From NCBI RefSeq assembly GCF_000801105.2, contig NW_026615436.1, positions 1 to 64,000 of the forward strand: DNA of 64,000 nucleotides. Reading direction: 5' to 3'. Within the stretch, counting starts at the first letter, position 1. Each line of letters begins with the position of its first letter. Shown here in pieces: positions 22,369 to 33,549 of the stretch. A program made the translations under genes and the position numbers. Origin of the DNA: Raphanus sativus. Taxonomy: Eukaryota; Streptophyta; Magnoliopsida; Brassicales; Brassicaceae. The notes beneath the pieces are model-generated. The model was not told where the DNA came from. It ran no database searches and was given only the letters and a program-made list of their open reading frames with translations.

Positions 22369-23139
22369 TTAAAAGTCGTCCTCGTCGTCTCCGGCGTCAT
22401 CATCCTCCACATCCTCCGCAGCTTCCTCAGCGATGTCGTCCTCAACCGCATCCAACCCCTCCGCTAACGCAACCCCACCAAGAACTCCGGCCACCGCCCC
22501 AACCGCCAGTCCCGTCCCCATCCCACCGAACTTGCTCCTTTCTTTTTCTCCTCCGTATAAGTATACCCCGACTGTCCGTACGGTTGCGGCGGCGCGTATG
22601 GATCACCGTAAACAGGTTGCGGCGGCGCGTGAGTGTATGGTTCACCGTAAAAAGCTTGAGGCGGCGCGTGAGTGTAACCGTACGATGGCGCGTGGTAAGA
22701 TACCGGAGCGGGTTGATACCGAGGCTCTCTGACGGTGACGGTGACGTCGAGCTTGCCGTGAGGTCGGCCGGAGGGGCGTTTGAGTTTGAGGGTTTTCTCC
22801 ATGGGGACGCGAAGCCAACGTCGTCGATGACGTCACGGAGGTTGAGATGAGCGGAGCGGCAGCCGATGAGTGGCTTTGTGTCCTCTTCGCCTCCCGCGTG
22901 CACGATGTCCACGTAGACCTTCTCATCCTCGCCATCGTTGCCCGGAGGCAAAGGGATGACAAATGTCTGGTTCCACGAGGGAGACGTGTCCTCCTCTTCG
23001 TCGACTCTGGTGGAGAATTTGTACTTGGGATCGATCCACACGACGGCGTATGGCTTGTTTGGACCGTTGCGCCAGTTCACGTTCTTGATGTTCTTTGCTG
23101 ATGAGATGGTCACTTCCACTTCTCGGCAGGGAACGACAT
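22369..23139 (-). pseudogene. C2-domain protein gene, copy 1, frameshifted and cut off from its promoter
   Basis: This is nearly identical to the intact gene at 25950-26717 but has four indels: one C lost near 23127 (codon 4 or so), six bases gained near 22857, one C lost near 22810 and one C lost near 22538. The reading frame is broken from the start. The duplication junction lies only about 6 bp upstream of the ATG (23137-23139), so the native promoter and nearly all of the 5' leader are absent. What lies upstream is the 3' flank of BAHD copy 2. Loss of the promoter gives a simple reason for decay, but three of the indels are single-base losses in C runs, which can also be assembly or base-calling errors. 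Confidence 0.85.
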
Positions 23140-23519
23140 TTTTTCGTACATTGTCATCTGTCTCAAAACTCTTTCAACATTTCTTGTCGGGTTTCTCATT
23201 TGAGACTCATCTCCTTCTCTCTCATTCATTAATTTTTATTCTTTAGTTTTTAGTGTTACGAATTTCATTGAGATAATGGAACTAATAAAGATGCAAAGCA
23301 TACTTAAAGGTTCAACATATAACTTAGATAGAATCATAGTAGAACAACTCTAGGAAAGCTTTATAATAAGACCCAATTATCAAAAGATACCAAAACATAT
23401 CACATAATTCGCTTACAGCACTTGCCTATGTTACTTACTATAAACTGAAACGTAAATTTTTCTTACCATACTTAGACTTGTTTGATAAACATAATTATTA
23501 CTTGGTGCGGATACTAAGA

Positions 23520-24812
23520 CTAGCTTGGAGGAGCGTAAACAAGAAGCTCATCATCATGCTCAAACTCAGCCATGTCCGTTTCAGGTAGTGTCACCCATGC
23601 TTCTACCCCTTCACCGTCCTTTGCGTCCATTAACACAACCTGAGTCTTGTCAACGGAACCTGGTGCAACCCAAACCGGAAACCCCCAGCCAAAGTCTGCA
23701 TCGTAAAACGACATTCTGCACCAGCTAGAAACAGCATATGTCTCTGCTTCAGGACTTACCTCACACAAAAAGCTCAGCATGGCGCTTACGATTCTCTCTT
23801 TGGCGGCCTCGTCGCTATTTGTATCCGAGTCTTCGGAATCCTTTGTGATCAGCTCATTGAGTTCCTCCTTAGTCTTTCGCAGCTTAGACACAGTTTCTTG
23901 AATCTCCATTTTATTCTCTGATGTCTCTTTCAGTAAAGGCAAAAAGAAAAAGTTTCTGATTGCCTTGCGTGGCAAGAAAGATAAAGGAACTCTAGGGCGC
24001 AAGTTCATTGTATGTGTTATGGCAAACTCTGTGACCGCCTCTGTCTTTGGCCGCCTCGAATTTGTCATACATCTCAACAGCAGTGCCGTGATGGATTCGC
24101 CGCGGGTTGCTTGTGGCACAAGTAAGCCACATGAAGCCCTGATTTTGAGCTTTTCAATCATCAAAGGACCAAAGACAAAGCTTTTGGTCTTAGATTTTTT
24201 TTTGGGTTCGAGAAACGGAGGAAACTCGACAGAGATATCAGCAGGAGGGAAGAAAACCGACGCCGAGAACTCAGGATTCACGGTGTCAGCAAACCCTTTC
24301 GCAGCCTTAGTCCAGCTGCGAACAAACATAGACAACGAGGCCGCGTCGCATAGCTTGTGAGAGGCACTAACAGCAACCGCGAAGCCTCTGTCTCTGAAGA
24401 AAACGACCTTGACATGCAACAGTGGCCAGGTTCCTGGATCTGCACGGTCTGGAGAGACAATGAGTTTGTGAACCAAACCAGCATCTGATGGGTTTCTCAA
24501 AACATCTGAGAGAAGTACATCGGCTCGTGCCTTTGTAAACAGAGCTCCCTCGTCGTTGCAATCGACAGTAACGCCTTCTTTGATACGTCCAGCGAGTGGA
24601 TAAAATAGAGAAAGAGTCTGAGAGAGTGAGTTCTTGAGCTTCTGAACAAGAATCTCTTCTTGGTCTGGTTGATGATCATCGTAGAAGAAAATGGCGGAAA
24701 CGTATGTTGTGGGAAGAAATTGATCAAAGAGAGAAAGATGAAGAGTTTGGAGATGATTAGGTGAATCAGGTTTGATCACTTCTTTGCTTAAGATCTCTAG
24801 CTTCATTGCCAT
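23520..24812 (-). CDS. BAHD (HXXXD-type) acyltransferase, copy 2
   Basis: This 430-aa single-exon gene differs from copy 1 by only two substitutions, both changing the protein: V238G (ATRVES to ATRGES) and G286R (KAIGNFF to KAIRNFF). The HKLCD and DFGWG motifs are intact. Both changed positions lie in segments that are well conserved across BAHD enzymes (the RVExxTA segment and the GN segment near the acyl-CoA channel), so the copy may be impaired even though it is open. Its promoter spacer (24813-25949) matches that of copy 1. As in copy 1, the acceptor substrate is unknown. Confidence 0.9.
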   Translation of the reverse strand: MAMKLEILSKEVIKPDSPNHLQTLHLSLFDQFLPTTYVSAIFFYDDHQPDQEEILVQKLKNSLSQTLSLFYPLAGRIKEGVTVDCNDEGALFTKARADVLLSDVLRNPSDAGLVHKLIVSPDRADPGTWPLLHVKVVFFRDRGFAVAVSASHKLCDAASLSMFVRSWTKAAKGFADTVNPEFSASVFFPPADISVEFPPFLEPKKKSKTKSFVFGPLMIEKLKIRASCGLLVPQATRGESITALLLRCMTNSRRPKTEAVTEFAITHTMNLRPRVPLSFLPRKAIRNFFFLPLLKETSENKMEIQETVSKLRKTKEELNELITKDSEDSDTNSDEAAKERIVSAMLSFLCEVSPEAETYAVSSWCRMSFYDADFGWGFPVWVAPGSVDKTQVVLMDAKDGEGVEAWVTLPETDMAEFEHDDELLVYAPPS

Positions 24813-25949
24813 TCGGTTCTTTTAGAGCAAAAAGATTCGAAAGGTGTTTGAAAGTTGCTCAAATCGTTACTATGTATGTTAACATATATAGACATGAATC
24901 TGGCACGATGGATATGGCGACGATAATTAATAGATAATACTTTCTACATTTGTATGGTTTATGGTTAGTGGTAACTATTCATTGTTTTGTACTAAGGCAA
25001 TGACTTTTAAGAGATGAATTAGATAGGGGGGGTGATCTAAGTACTGTTTATTTATGTTGGTTGCCTCAATTGAAGGACGAGTTCGGCACCGTTATTTTTC
25101 CAAAAGCTTTTTTTTTTTCAACGCCCACCCGATTTGTTTCAGGGTACGTCTCTTTTGTTGTATGTTGAAACTTATGGCTTTATTACAAGATGCTTGTCGG
25201 AATAAAGCAAATGTGCATCATGTACATTAAATTTCTAAAAAGGTACAGTACATAAGAATTCATGTGTGAGATTTGAGAATCTACGAAATACACTTCTTTT
25301 TCTGCCACTTACGTATGCATAGTTTTCAAAAATAATTATCACTTTTTTTTTCTTTCATGGTCTCATGGAAATCAGATGTACCGAGTTTTGGCGAATTCAA
25401 GCCGTTACCGTTGAATGGAATTGACAAACAATTTGTAATAACATAGCAAAGTTTTGTTATTGAATATTATGCAGATTTGTTACAGATTGCTGTCTGTGCT
25501 TACTTTAAGGCATATCGGGTTTAGCTACTAGTAACGTACAAATACTCATCAAGCTCATAGGCCCATAAAACATATGGATGTGTACTTAGTTTCTCATTTA
25601 TATTTGAGAAATCACTGGACTCGAATTAAGTTTTAAAATATCTCACAATAGATTTTTTTTTCTTTCTTTTGAACTTGCTACTTTTGAAATATGAAACATG
25701 AGAACTTTAGGCTGTAGCTGCTCTAAGTGCTAAATAATAGCCATGGATCGAAAAATGAAAAATTTATAATACATAGTTTATATATGCAAATGGTATACTT
25801 TTTCATTACATCATGTAGCTCAAGTGGTATTTTTTTTCCATCATTTTACAGACGGATTAATTAATAGTTTTGACAAACTGAGAAATGTCGACAATCAACG
25901 AGGATTTGTCGGCAAAGATGGAGTAATTATTTATGATTAAACAGCAGGA
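24813..25949. other. spacer and presumed BAHD copy 2 promoter
   Basis: This is the duplicate of 21232-22368, differing at only a few positions. No additional features. Confidence 0.7.
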
Positions 25950-26717
25950 TTAAAAGTCGTCCTCGTCGTCTCCGGCGTCATCATCCTCCACATCCTCCGC
26001 AGCTTCCTCAGCGATGTCGTCCTCAACCGCATCCAACCCCTCCGCTAACGCAACCCCACCAAGAACTCCGGCCACCGCCCCAACCGCCAGTCCCGTCCCC
26101 ATCCCACCGAACTTGCTCCCTTTCTTTTTCTCCTCCGTATAAGTATACCCCGACTGTCCGTACGGTTGCGGCGGCGCGTATGGATCACCGTAAACAGGTT
26201 GCGGCGGCGCGTGAGTGTATGGTTCACCGTAAAAAGCTTGAGGCGGCGCGTGAGTGTAACCGTACGATGGCGCGTGGTAAGATACCGGAGCGGGTTGATA
26301 CCGAGGCTCTCTGACGGTGACGGTGACGTCGAGCTTGCCGTGAGGTCGGCCGGAGGGGCGTTTGAGTTTGAGGGTTTTCTCCATGGGGACGCCGAAGCCA
26401 ACGTCGTCGATGACGTCACGGAGGTTGAGATGAGCGGAGCCGATGAGTGGCTTTGTGTCCTCTTCGCCTCCCGCGTGCACGATGTCCACGTAGACCTTCT
26501 CATCCTCGCCATCGTTGCCCGGAGGCAAAGGGATGACAAATGTCTGGTTCCACGAGGGAGACGTGTCCTCCTCTTCGTCGACTCTGGTGGAGAATTTGTA
26601 CTTGGGATCGATCCACACGACGGCGTATGGCTTGTTTGGACCGTTGCGCCAGTTCACGTTCTTGATGTTCTTTGCTGATGAGATGGTCACTTCCACTTCT
26701 CGGCCAGGGAACGACAT
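25950..26717 (-). CDS. C2-domain (calcium/lipid-binding) protein, intact copy
   Basis: This single-exon gene encodes 255 aa. Residues 6-136 form a C2 domain ([74 protein letters not shown]). Residues 140-195 are Pro/Tyr-rich with HAPPQ and PYAPPQPYG units. Residues 205-224 ([20 protein letters not shown]) are a Gly/Ala hydrophobic stretch that could insert in a membrane, and the tail is strongly acidic ([12 protein letters not shown]). This layout is that of SRC2-like plant C2 proteins, which bind membranes in response to calcium. It resembles Arabidopsis At5g23950. The native upstream region follows at 26726 onward, so this copy should be the functional one. Confidence 0.92.
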   Translation of the reverse strand: MSFPGREVEVTISSAKNIKNVNWRNGPNKPYAVVWIDPKYKFSTRVDEEEDTSPSWNQTFVIPLPPGNDGEDEKVYVDIVHAGGEEDTKPLIGSAHLNLRDVIDDVGFGVPMEKTLKLKRPSGRPHGKLDVTVTVREPRYQPAPVSYHAPSYGYTHAPPQAFYGEPYTHAPPQPVYGDPYAPPQPYGQSGYTYTEEKKKGSKFGGMGTGLAVGAVAGVLGGVALAEGLDAVEDDIAEEAAEDVEDDDAGDDEDDF

Positions 26718-26725
26718 TTTTTCGT

Positions 26726-28281
26726 TAGGGCAAGACTGGAGTCTGTAGATTTATTTAGAACCAGAGACAGAGGACTAAGGTAAGTGTTGATATGTATTTA
26801 TAGTAAATTTCTGGGTGTATCATGAATATTCGATTGCTTTTTATCAAAAGTCTAGATGGATTCTTATCTTTGCTGTTTTACGATGTTGTCCATAGTGCAC
26901 GACCATAATCATGGGTGTATATATTATTCATATATATGTTTGGATATTATATAGTTTCAGAATACTTCATAGTTTGTCCAGTAGAATGAAAAGTTCTTTG
27001 ATATATCTATGAGGAAAAAAAGAAAAAAAAAATTACGAGAGGAACAACCTTGGGTAGAACCTACAAAGAATAATCAAACACACGGAGGTATATGCTAGGA
27101 GAGGACAACCTTGGGTAGAACCTACAAAGAATAATCAAACATTAACACACGGAGGTATATGCTACGAGAGGACAACCTTGGGTAGAACCTGCAACGAATA
27201 ATCAAAACACGGAGCCAACACGTCATTTACTTGGTCCAACTCATCTGTAGTCTACGCGTTATGTCGCCCTCGCCCACCATTCCTTTTTTTTCTCTTCTAA
27301 AATTGACTAGATTTTTGAAAATGTTGGAAAGTTTGATACACATCTACTGAAGTACTGATATAAAATCGACCCTATCCAACATTATTTCGAAAATCAGAAC
27401 TATGTGTGATGTGTACATATTATGGTGCTAATATTTCCTTAGTTCAAATGGGCCACTTTGTTATCCAACTAAAATGTTAGAATGGGCTACATACACCATT
27501 AAGATAGAACGGCCTGTCTATCTCTAACAATACATATTCTTTGGTCCTTGCTCTATGTTTTCGTACATATACACATCATACAGCAATCAAGACAATAACA
27601 TACAATCCAATCTAATGGTAGAATGGCCGTTTGATGTTTGGAAAAAAATATAAAATCTAATGGTTTGTGCCACCATCCAAATAATGTTCGACGACCGGAG
27701 TGAGAAAACAATAGAACTGAAAGTGGATGTCTGGTTTCAAACTTTTCACATAATTTTCACAATTAAAATATAAAAAAATAATAGAGAAGATAAACATGTT
27801 TTCATTTGAGAGAAACTCACACTCCACGTGCCATTTATTTAGTGATTAAATAATTATATAGATAGGACTAATCTTCTTATATAATGAGAAAACTTGAGAT
27901 ATTAGTCTGAAGTCAATTTCCAGTAAAATTTACTCACTTCGGCAATTAAGGGTGTTTAGTATATATCTCAAATTAGTCTTCTAATTTGTTTTATTAACCT
28001 GTTTTGGGGTCTCAAGATCTTCCACAACACGAGAGGTTTCAAGCTGACCACTTGTCATTAATCTACAAATAACAATAAACTAATATCTCTCTTTCTTATC
28101 CTTTTTTACTCTTTTTCGCATAGGTGAAAAAATAGTTGTATGGCCCAGAAAAAGATAAGAAGACAGAGAAGGCCAACCACTCCCATATCTCTACACTCTT
28201 TTTCTTTTCCTCACCAAACCAAACACAAAACCTCAACTTCAAACAGCTTCTGAACAACTCTTGAAACCAAAGACTTCTCTA
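26726..28281. other. divergent intergenic region between the C2 gene and the membrane-protein gene
   Basis: This region should contain the promoter of the C2 gene on its left and of the 28282 gene on its right. It also holds the minisatellite listed separately. Nothing else is recognised. Confidence 0.6.
27035..27214. repeat. minisatellite, three copies of a 60-70 bp unit
   Basis: Three consecutive copies begin acgagagg(a)acaacc, continue ttgggtagaacct.caa.gaataatca, and the first two end cacacggaggtatatgct. They differ by small indels (for example attaac in copy 2). The third copy is shortened. Confidence 0.9.
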
Positions 28282-29049
28282 ATGTCGGAAGAGATACGCG
28301 AGCACGGTAGTGACACCAACCCTAAACCTTCTCCACCGCCGCCAAAACGTGGCCTCATCAGCCGCAAGAGACAGCTCGTGTTTCTCTCCCTCATGATATT
28401 ACTAGCCGCAAAAGGACTCGTGGGGGTAGGAGAAGTAGCGTTTGTGATACTATCTTACATATACTTGTATGAGTTCATCTCCAGGTTTGCCTTCCCACGC
28501 AAGAAAAACGAGCAGAAGAGGAGACTCTCGAACCCTAAAAACAAACTCTTCCAAACTTACTTCCTCGCCACTGCTATTATCGGTTATCACTCTCTCCTTA
28601 TCTCATCTTTGTTATTAACGTTTTCTTTTTTATTTTATTTTTTATAAACGTTTTCTCTCTCAGGCCTACTCTTCCCAATTTGCTACATCGGAGATGGACT
28701 ATACCGGGGAGACATTCACGGTGTTAGAGCCGCAGCTCCACATCTCTTCCTCCTCTCCGGTCAAGCCTTCACAGAACCAATTGGTTTCTCTGACCGGTTT
28801 GCGACTCCCATTGGTATTCTTGGACCGGTTTTCTACAACGCTCGTCGTATCTTCGCGCTGTTGGATTGGGTCAAAGCTGAGTTCTCAGATACTCAGCGTC
28901 CTGGTGGTCCAGTGAGATTGTACGGAGGAAGAGCCATTGCTTCTGTTAACACTGTCATGTGGTTTTACAATCTGTTTGGTCTCTTGTTGCCTGTGTTTCT
29001 TCCTCGGTCTTGTGAGATTTACTTCTCAGCCGACAACAAAGGAGATTAG
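28282..29049 (+). CDS. small membrane protein of unknown function (At5g23920-like)
   Basis: Two exons, 28282-28582 and 28664-29049 (intron GT-AG, joining a Gly codon), give 228 aa. The N-terminal 30 residues are polar and Pro-rich (PKPSPPPPKRG). A hydrophobic segment follows (LVFLSLMILLAAKGLVGVGE, about 38-57), then VAFVILSYIYLYEFISRFAF and a basic patch (PRKKNEQKRR). A second hydrophobic segment spans the exon junction (TYFLATAIIGLLFPICYIGDG), and another lies near the end (VMWFYNLFGLLLPVFLP). I infer three to four membrane helices. The order in the block agrees with Arabidopsis At5g23920, an uncharacterised transmembrane protein. No catalytic motif is seen. It converges on the kinesin gene. 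Confidence 0.88.
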
Positions 29050-29335
29050 TTTCTGATCTCTTTTGTCTACTGTCTACTTCAGAACTCTTGTGTTGTGTTT
29101 GTGTTCTTGTTTCCATCAGGTAAAGATTATTGTTAATAAAAGCGACCGTTTATGATTGCATGATTGATATGTCTAATGACAAGCGATGTAGCTAATGATA
29201 AATACATAAGATATATGATCATTCATATCAGACAGTAGAAGGGTCACGACACAGATTCATAACACAAACCATGGAACTCTTAGTGGAGCAACTACGTGTT
29301 GCCTCGCAGTTGTGACCATAGATAATGTTCTTCAG

Positions 29336-32300
29336 CTACTGGAAAAGCTCGCCAATCTCTTTCCTTAGCAATCCCTTAATCTGTCAATGCACCAGTTCCA
29401 TTACACAACTCGTGGAGTTAGATAGATACACATGCAAGGAAGAGAGACAATGAAGGAATCAATGATAATAAGCTAACCTGTTTTTCTGAGAGTCCGATGT
29501 CTTTCAAGTCATCAAGCTGCAATGGACGAATATAAGGTCCTTAAAAAACAACTCAAATGAATGTCGACCTTCACATTTTAATTTAAGACTTACTTGCTTA
29601 AATGGTTCAGGAGATTCTTGGCGGAGCTCGACTATGTAAGTAGCTCGCTTCTCTCCAATGCCCTATAAAATCAACAGTGTAACACGAGTTAGCTACCATA
29701 TCATAAACAGTCATTAAGTACCTTTTGATCAGGCTAGTCATCTAACCTTCAGCTTCTTTAGATCCTCCCTATAAATAACACAAGAGAAGAGAAAAACTTG
29801 GTGTTAGTTCACTTCTTTAAAACACCGACAGACAGGGATTTTTCACATTGTGTTCATATATCCAATGATTTATAAGTAGAGAGAAACAAACTTACTTGTC
29901 TGCTGTGTTCAAAAACTTAAGATACTCTCCAACAGCAGAATTCTGCAACATTCCAGAAAATAAAATAAAAATTATTATCTATTAGGCAGCTATCAGATAT
30001 GTAGAAATAGTACACAATCACATAAATAAATATATAGAAAGAGCAATTTAAACTAGCTCTTCATACCTTCAGCTTAGAGCTGTGTGCACTGAATGTCTTC
30101 CAAGGACTACAATCAATCTTGGAAGGCATACTTCTCTCTGGTGTTTTTAGCTCAGTAATCTCGCTATGTTGTGGTAGCTCTTCAACATAAGATTTAGTTA
30201 GGACAGTTTGGTACTTCTCAGGTGGGGATGGAAGGTTTGAGGTATTAAATAGTGACTTCAAATTCATGGAAAGTTCTCGAAGCTGCAGGCTGAGCGGTGG
30301 TGATGCAGTTTCACTGTCTAGAAAGCGGTTGTTTTCTTTGTCCAAGTTTTCTTCTACAATCAAGAGAAATGCCAGATATTGAAACAAGGTTTTACATATA
30401 TGACAGTTTCTTAGATTAATGTCATTAGATTTTCAACCTACCTTCATTAACTTGAATCAAATTTTCTTCAATGACTGAATGGTTCTCATCTCTCTCCACT
30501 GCTGGGGCTGCAATACAAAGAACAAATATGATAAGAACTAAATTCCCAGGTAAATCAAACCCTTTTATATCAACTTTCTAGCTTCACCTTTGCATGCAAT
30601 ATCTTTTGAAAATTCTTCTTGATGTTTTCGAGGTGTATTCTGAAGTTTAGTGGAAGAAATGTCAAATACTATAGATATCCAGATGTTAGAATAAAACAGA
30701 AACCTATTAGAAATGACCTCGTATGCAGTGTCAAAAGCTTCTGAGCTGAACGAAGCAGTGGTTAAATATCCCTAAATACGAATAAGAAATATTAGAGAGT
30801 TCAAGTTGAAACTAAGCAATGTAAAAACTGTTTGAGATGCAGAGAAGTTGTAGATGGAAAAACTACCGGTTCCATGGCTGCTTCAGAACTTGAGAAAGCT
30901 GGGACAGAGTGATCCTGCTAAAGAATCATTGTTAGACTTGAACCGCTAAATGCAAATATATTTTTGATGATTTTAATCTAGTATTTAATATTATGAAATT
31001 CTACCTCTTCTACCGTTGAAGATTGAGAATCTGTAACCACCATTGAAGAACAGACTTCCTACATTATATAACAGAAGAGTTTGTAAGTAATGTCTGAGTA
31101 ATACATATCCTAGATATAGTTAAAGCTAGAAAAAATTTACTTCTTCAGATGAGGAGGGCTGGACGTTCAAGACAACATTTGGAATGGAGATTTCCTGCAT
31201 TAAAAGAAACACAGATGTTATTCGCAGTGAGAAAGGAATCTGAAGAGCATTATTCTAACAATGAGCTCTACCTTTTTCATTGCCATCCTTGCTTTGCCTT
31301 CCATCTACAAAATCCAAAACAAGTCTGACTAAACTATTTCTGAACATTTATTAGAATAAGAACAAGTGATGAATTACCTTCTTGGAGCTACTTTTACATT
31401 GCAATGAACCACTTGCTTCACCAAACAGTTTCCTTCAATCATTGAAAAAAAATATCATTGTTATTTGATATTTTGAAACTGACAGCAGAGAAAATGCAAC
31501 CATACCAAGAATTCTTAAGCTTAGAGTTGATACTAAGTTGGTTATGAAACTGTTGAGTTTTACCTTCCTTTAATTGCAGAAGCAGGAGTATTGAGCTTAG
31601 TTTTTCTCTCTGTCAAACTTCCCCTTATCCCTGTCTGTTGCCTAGTAGCAGACACAGCCAAGGGTGTGTGTTTCTTTTGAGCGGCAGAGGATGAAATAGA
31701 TCCAGCCGGACATTTGCTCTTCTTAGTAGTCATGGATTGTTTACTGCCTAGACAGATCCGTGATGCCAAGTTTAGCATGTAAAATGAATCTTGGCTAAAT
31801 TCCTGCGGCTGAAACAAGAAACTAATTGGTTAGCATTTCTCGCAATTAAACACAACAATCATTAAAGCATAAACCCAAAAAAGCAACTCAACAAACAGTA
31901 AAGTATATACCAGACAAGTGATAAGCAATGTTCTGTTTCTTCCTTGTAAACAATCTTTCAGCATATGAGTGAGTTTGCTCTCCCTGTATGGCACATGAGA
32001 TTCATTTGCGTTGAGAGCATACATGACATTATGTAAAGCATATATCGATTTATTTATCCTAGTGATCTCCAGAGGAGCTAGATCACTGCATTGCTTCCTA
32101 GAGTCCTCATATCCTGCCAGTGGAAGACAAGACAACACCCATCAGATACTACTAGAAAATTATCACACACACAAAAAAATATAGCTAAAAAATTGATATA
32201 AAAAACACCCAACCTGCCATATCAAGAAAATTCATCCTCCCAAGGGATCCCGAATTAGCTTCCCCTTTAGTAACATGTATCATCACACCTCTATGGCTCC

Positions 32301-33209
32301 TAAGTGGAGGAGGGTCATTGACCAGCTTCTGGATTTTGTTGAGACCGAAATACACCTCTTGGAATCCTGAGAGTGACTTCACAGGTACCTGAAAGAAGAA
32401 GAATTTGAAACATTAATGATGTTAACCAGTAAAATATGAATGAAACCAGGATTTACTCAAGAACACGAAATGACTTGCCTTGGAAAGTCCTTTTAGTTGG
32501 ATCTTCCCTTGTGCACCTTCCAGTACAGAAACCACTCGCTTCTCTTGGTCTAAGATGTCATACACAGTTTCATGACAGACTTCGTAAAACGAGACAGAAA
32601 TGGAGTCTCCCTTTTCCTCAGCCATGGCTAACATCTCAGCCATCGCAAGGATGACCAAACCAGGCTCCCGCTCCGATCCCTACAAAAACCAAATCACACA
32701 ATAACTCCATCAGCATTTTTCAATCTACAGTAAACATCCTTGATGATTAGTTCGCTTCTTTCAAAACCTGAATCAGAAGTGTTTTCCCGCTACATCTTGC
32801 TCCATGTGCAATCACGTTAGCGTCTTTACCCTCAAAGACGCTAGAGATAAGAGGTATAATCTCCTTGGTGAGAATTGAACTCGCGGCGGCTTCGTTTTCT
32901 TCGTAGAAATGATCCAATTCACATGAGTCTTTCGAACTGCAACAAAACATATACAATAGAGAGAGAGAATCAGGAATCTCCAGATGTAAAACTCTTTCCC
33001 GGAATCAGCCAAAGCAGAGTGAAAAATCAGTGAGGTGAAAGATTGAATTACCCAGCGAATTGAGCTCTAACCGTCTCCGATTGATCTCTGTTGTGAACTG
33101 ATGATACAGATGACCCTGACGAAGCTTGTACAGCCGGATCCGACGACGACGATGGAGGCTTAACCCTAGCCACCACGCGTACCGCCTTGCTCATCGATTT
33201 CGTCTCCAT
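29336..33209 (-). CDS. kinesin-like protein KIN-10C
   Basis: I resolve 20 exons, 5' to 3': 33209-33052, 32936-32768, 32679-32479, 32388-32214, 32113-31911, 31808-31564, 31432-31378, 31304-31272, 31194-31141, 31058-31005, 30914-30867, 30771-30718, 30639-30588, 30507-30442, 30353-30067, 29942-29896, 29768-29747, 29662-29594, 29516-29478, 29380-29336. They total 2076 nt, 691 aa, in phase throughout. The motor domain (about residues 10-330) starts VRVVARVKP. It has P-loop GARCSGKT in place of the usual GQTGSGKT, RSHRGVMIHV for switch I and FLDMAGYED for switch II. The C-terminus (LKKLKGIGEKRATYIVELR ... LSEKQIKGLLRKEI) is a helix-hairpin-helix DNA-binding fold as in chromokinesin KID/KIF22. This matches Arabidopsis At5g23910, KIN-10C. 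Intron 3 uses a GC donor. Confidence 0.92.
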
Positions 33210-33549
33210 CTACCAGATTTAAGCCGTTACGGATATTTTTTTGAAATTCGCTGACGCTCTTTCGATATGTCCACTTCACTGTCTCTTATCTGGTGTATAT
33301 AGGAAGCCGCTCCTTGTTTCTATTTAAAACGTCACCGTTTTAAATAGTTTGTCGGGTCTAATTCACGGAGATATAAACATGAAATGGAGATCGGCCCATA
33401 TAAAGCCCAGTAGTAAGGTTTTTTAGTATATAAAACCTCTTTGAGTTTTTTTTTTTTTTTTGAAAAAGTGTCTTTGAGTTTTCGTTTATAAAATGACAAT
33501 TTGTTGTTTGACCAAAAAAAAAAAAATGACAATTTGTTGTTGTTTGCAA
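33210..33549. other. kinesin upstream region
   Basis: This is the presumed promoter and 5' leader of the KIN-10C gene, followed by a short direct repeat (aaaatgacaatttgttgtt at about 33491 and 33522) that ends at the RPL13 fragment. Confidence 0.5.

Larger units (their letters stand above)
19564..23145. repeat. tandem segmental duplication, unit 1 (about 3.58 kb)
   Basis: This unit and 23146-26725 are almost identical at an offset of 3581-3582 bp. Each contains a BAHD gene and a C2-domain gene, both on the minus strand, plus their spacers. Unit 1 begins at gtacattgtc (19564) and ends in the 5' leader of its C2 gene copy, where it joins unit 2. At the junction (ttttttcgt then acattgtc) only 2-3 bp are shared between the two breakpoints. 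Confidence 0.95.
23146..26725. repeat. tandem segmental duplication, unit 2
   Basis: This second copy of the 3.58 kb unit holds BAHD copy 2 and the intact C2 gene. Homology to unit 1 ends at ttttttcgt (26725), beyond which the sequence continues into the native C2 upstream region. Very few substitutions separate the units (two in 1293 bp of the BAHD coding sequence), so the duplication is recent or kept alike by gene conversion. Confidence 0.95.

Noticed and set aside
22584..22850. Plus-strand Arg/Val-rich open frames over the C2 genes
   Set aside because: Antisense shadows of the C2 coding sequence, present in both units.
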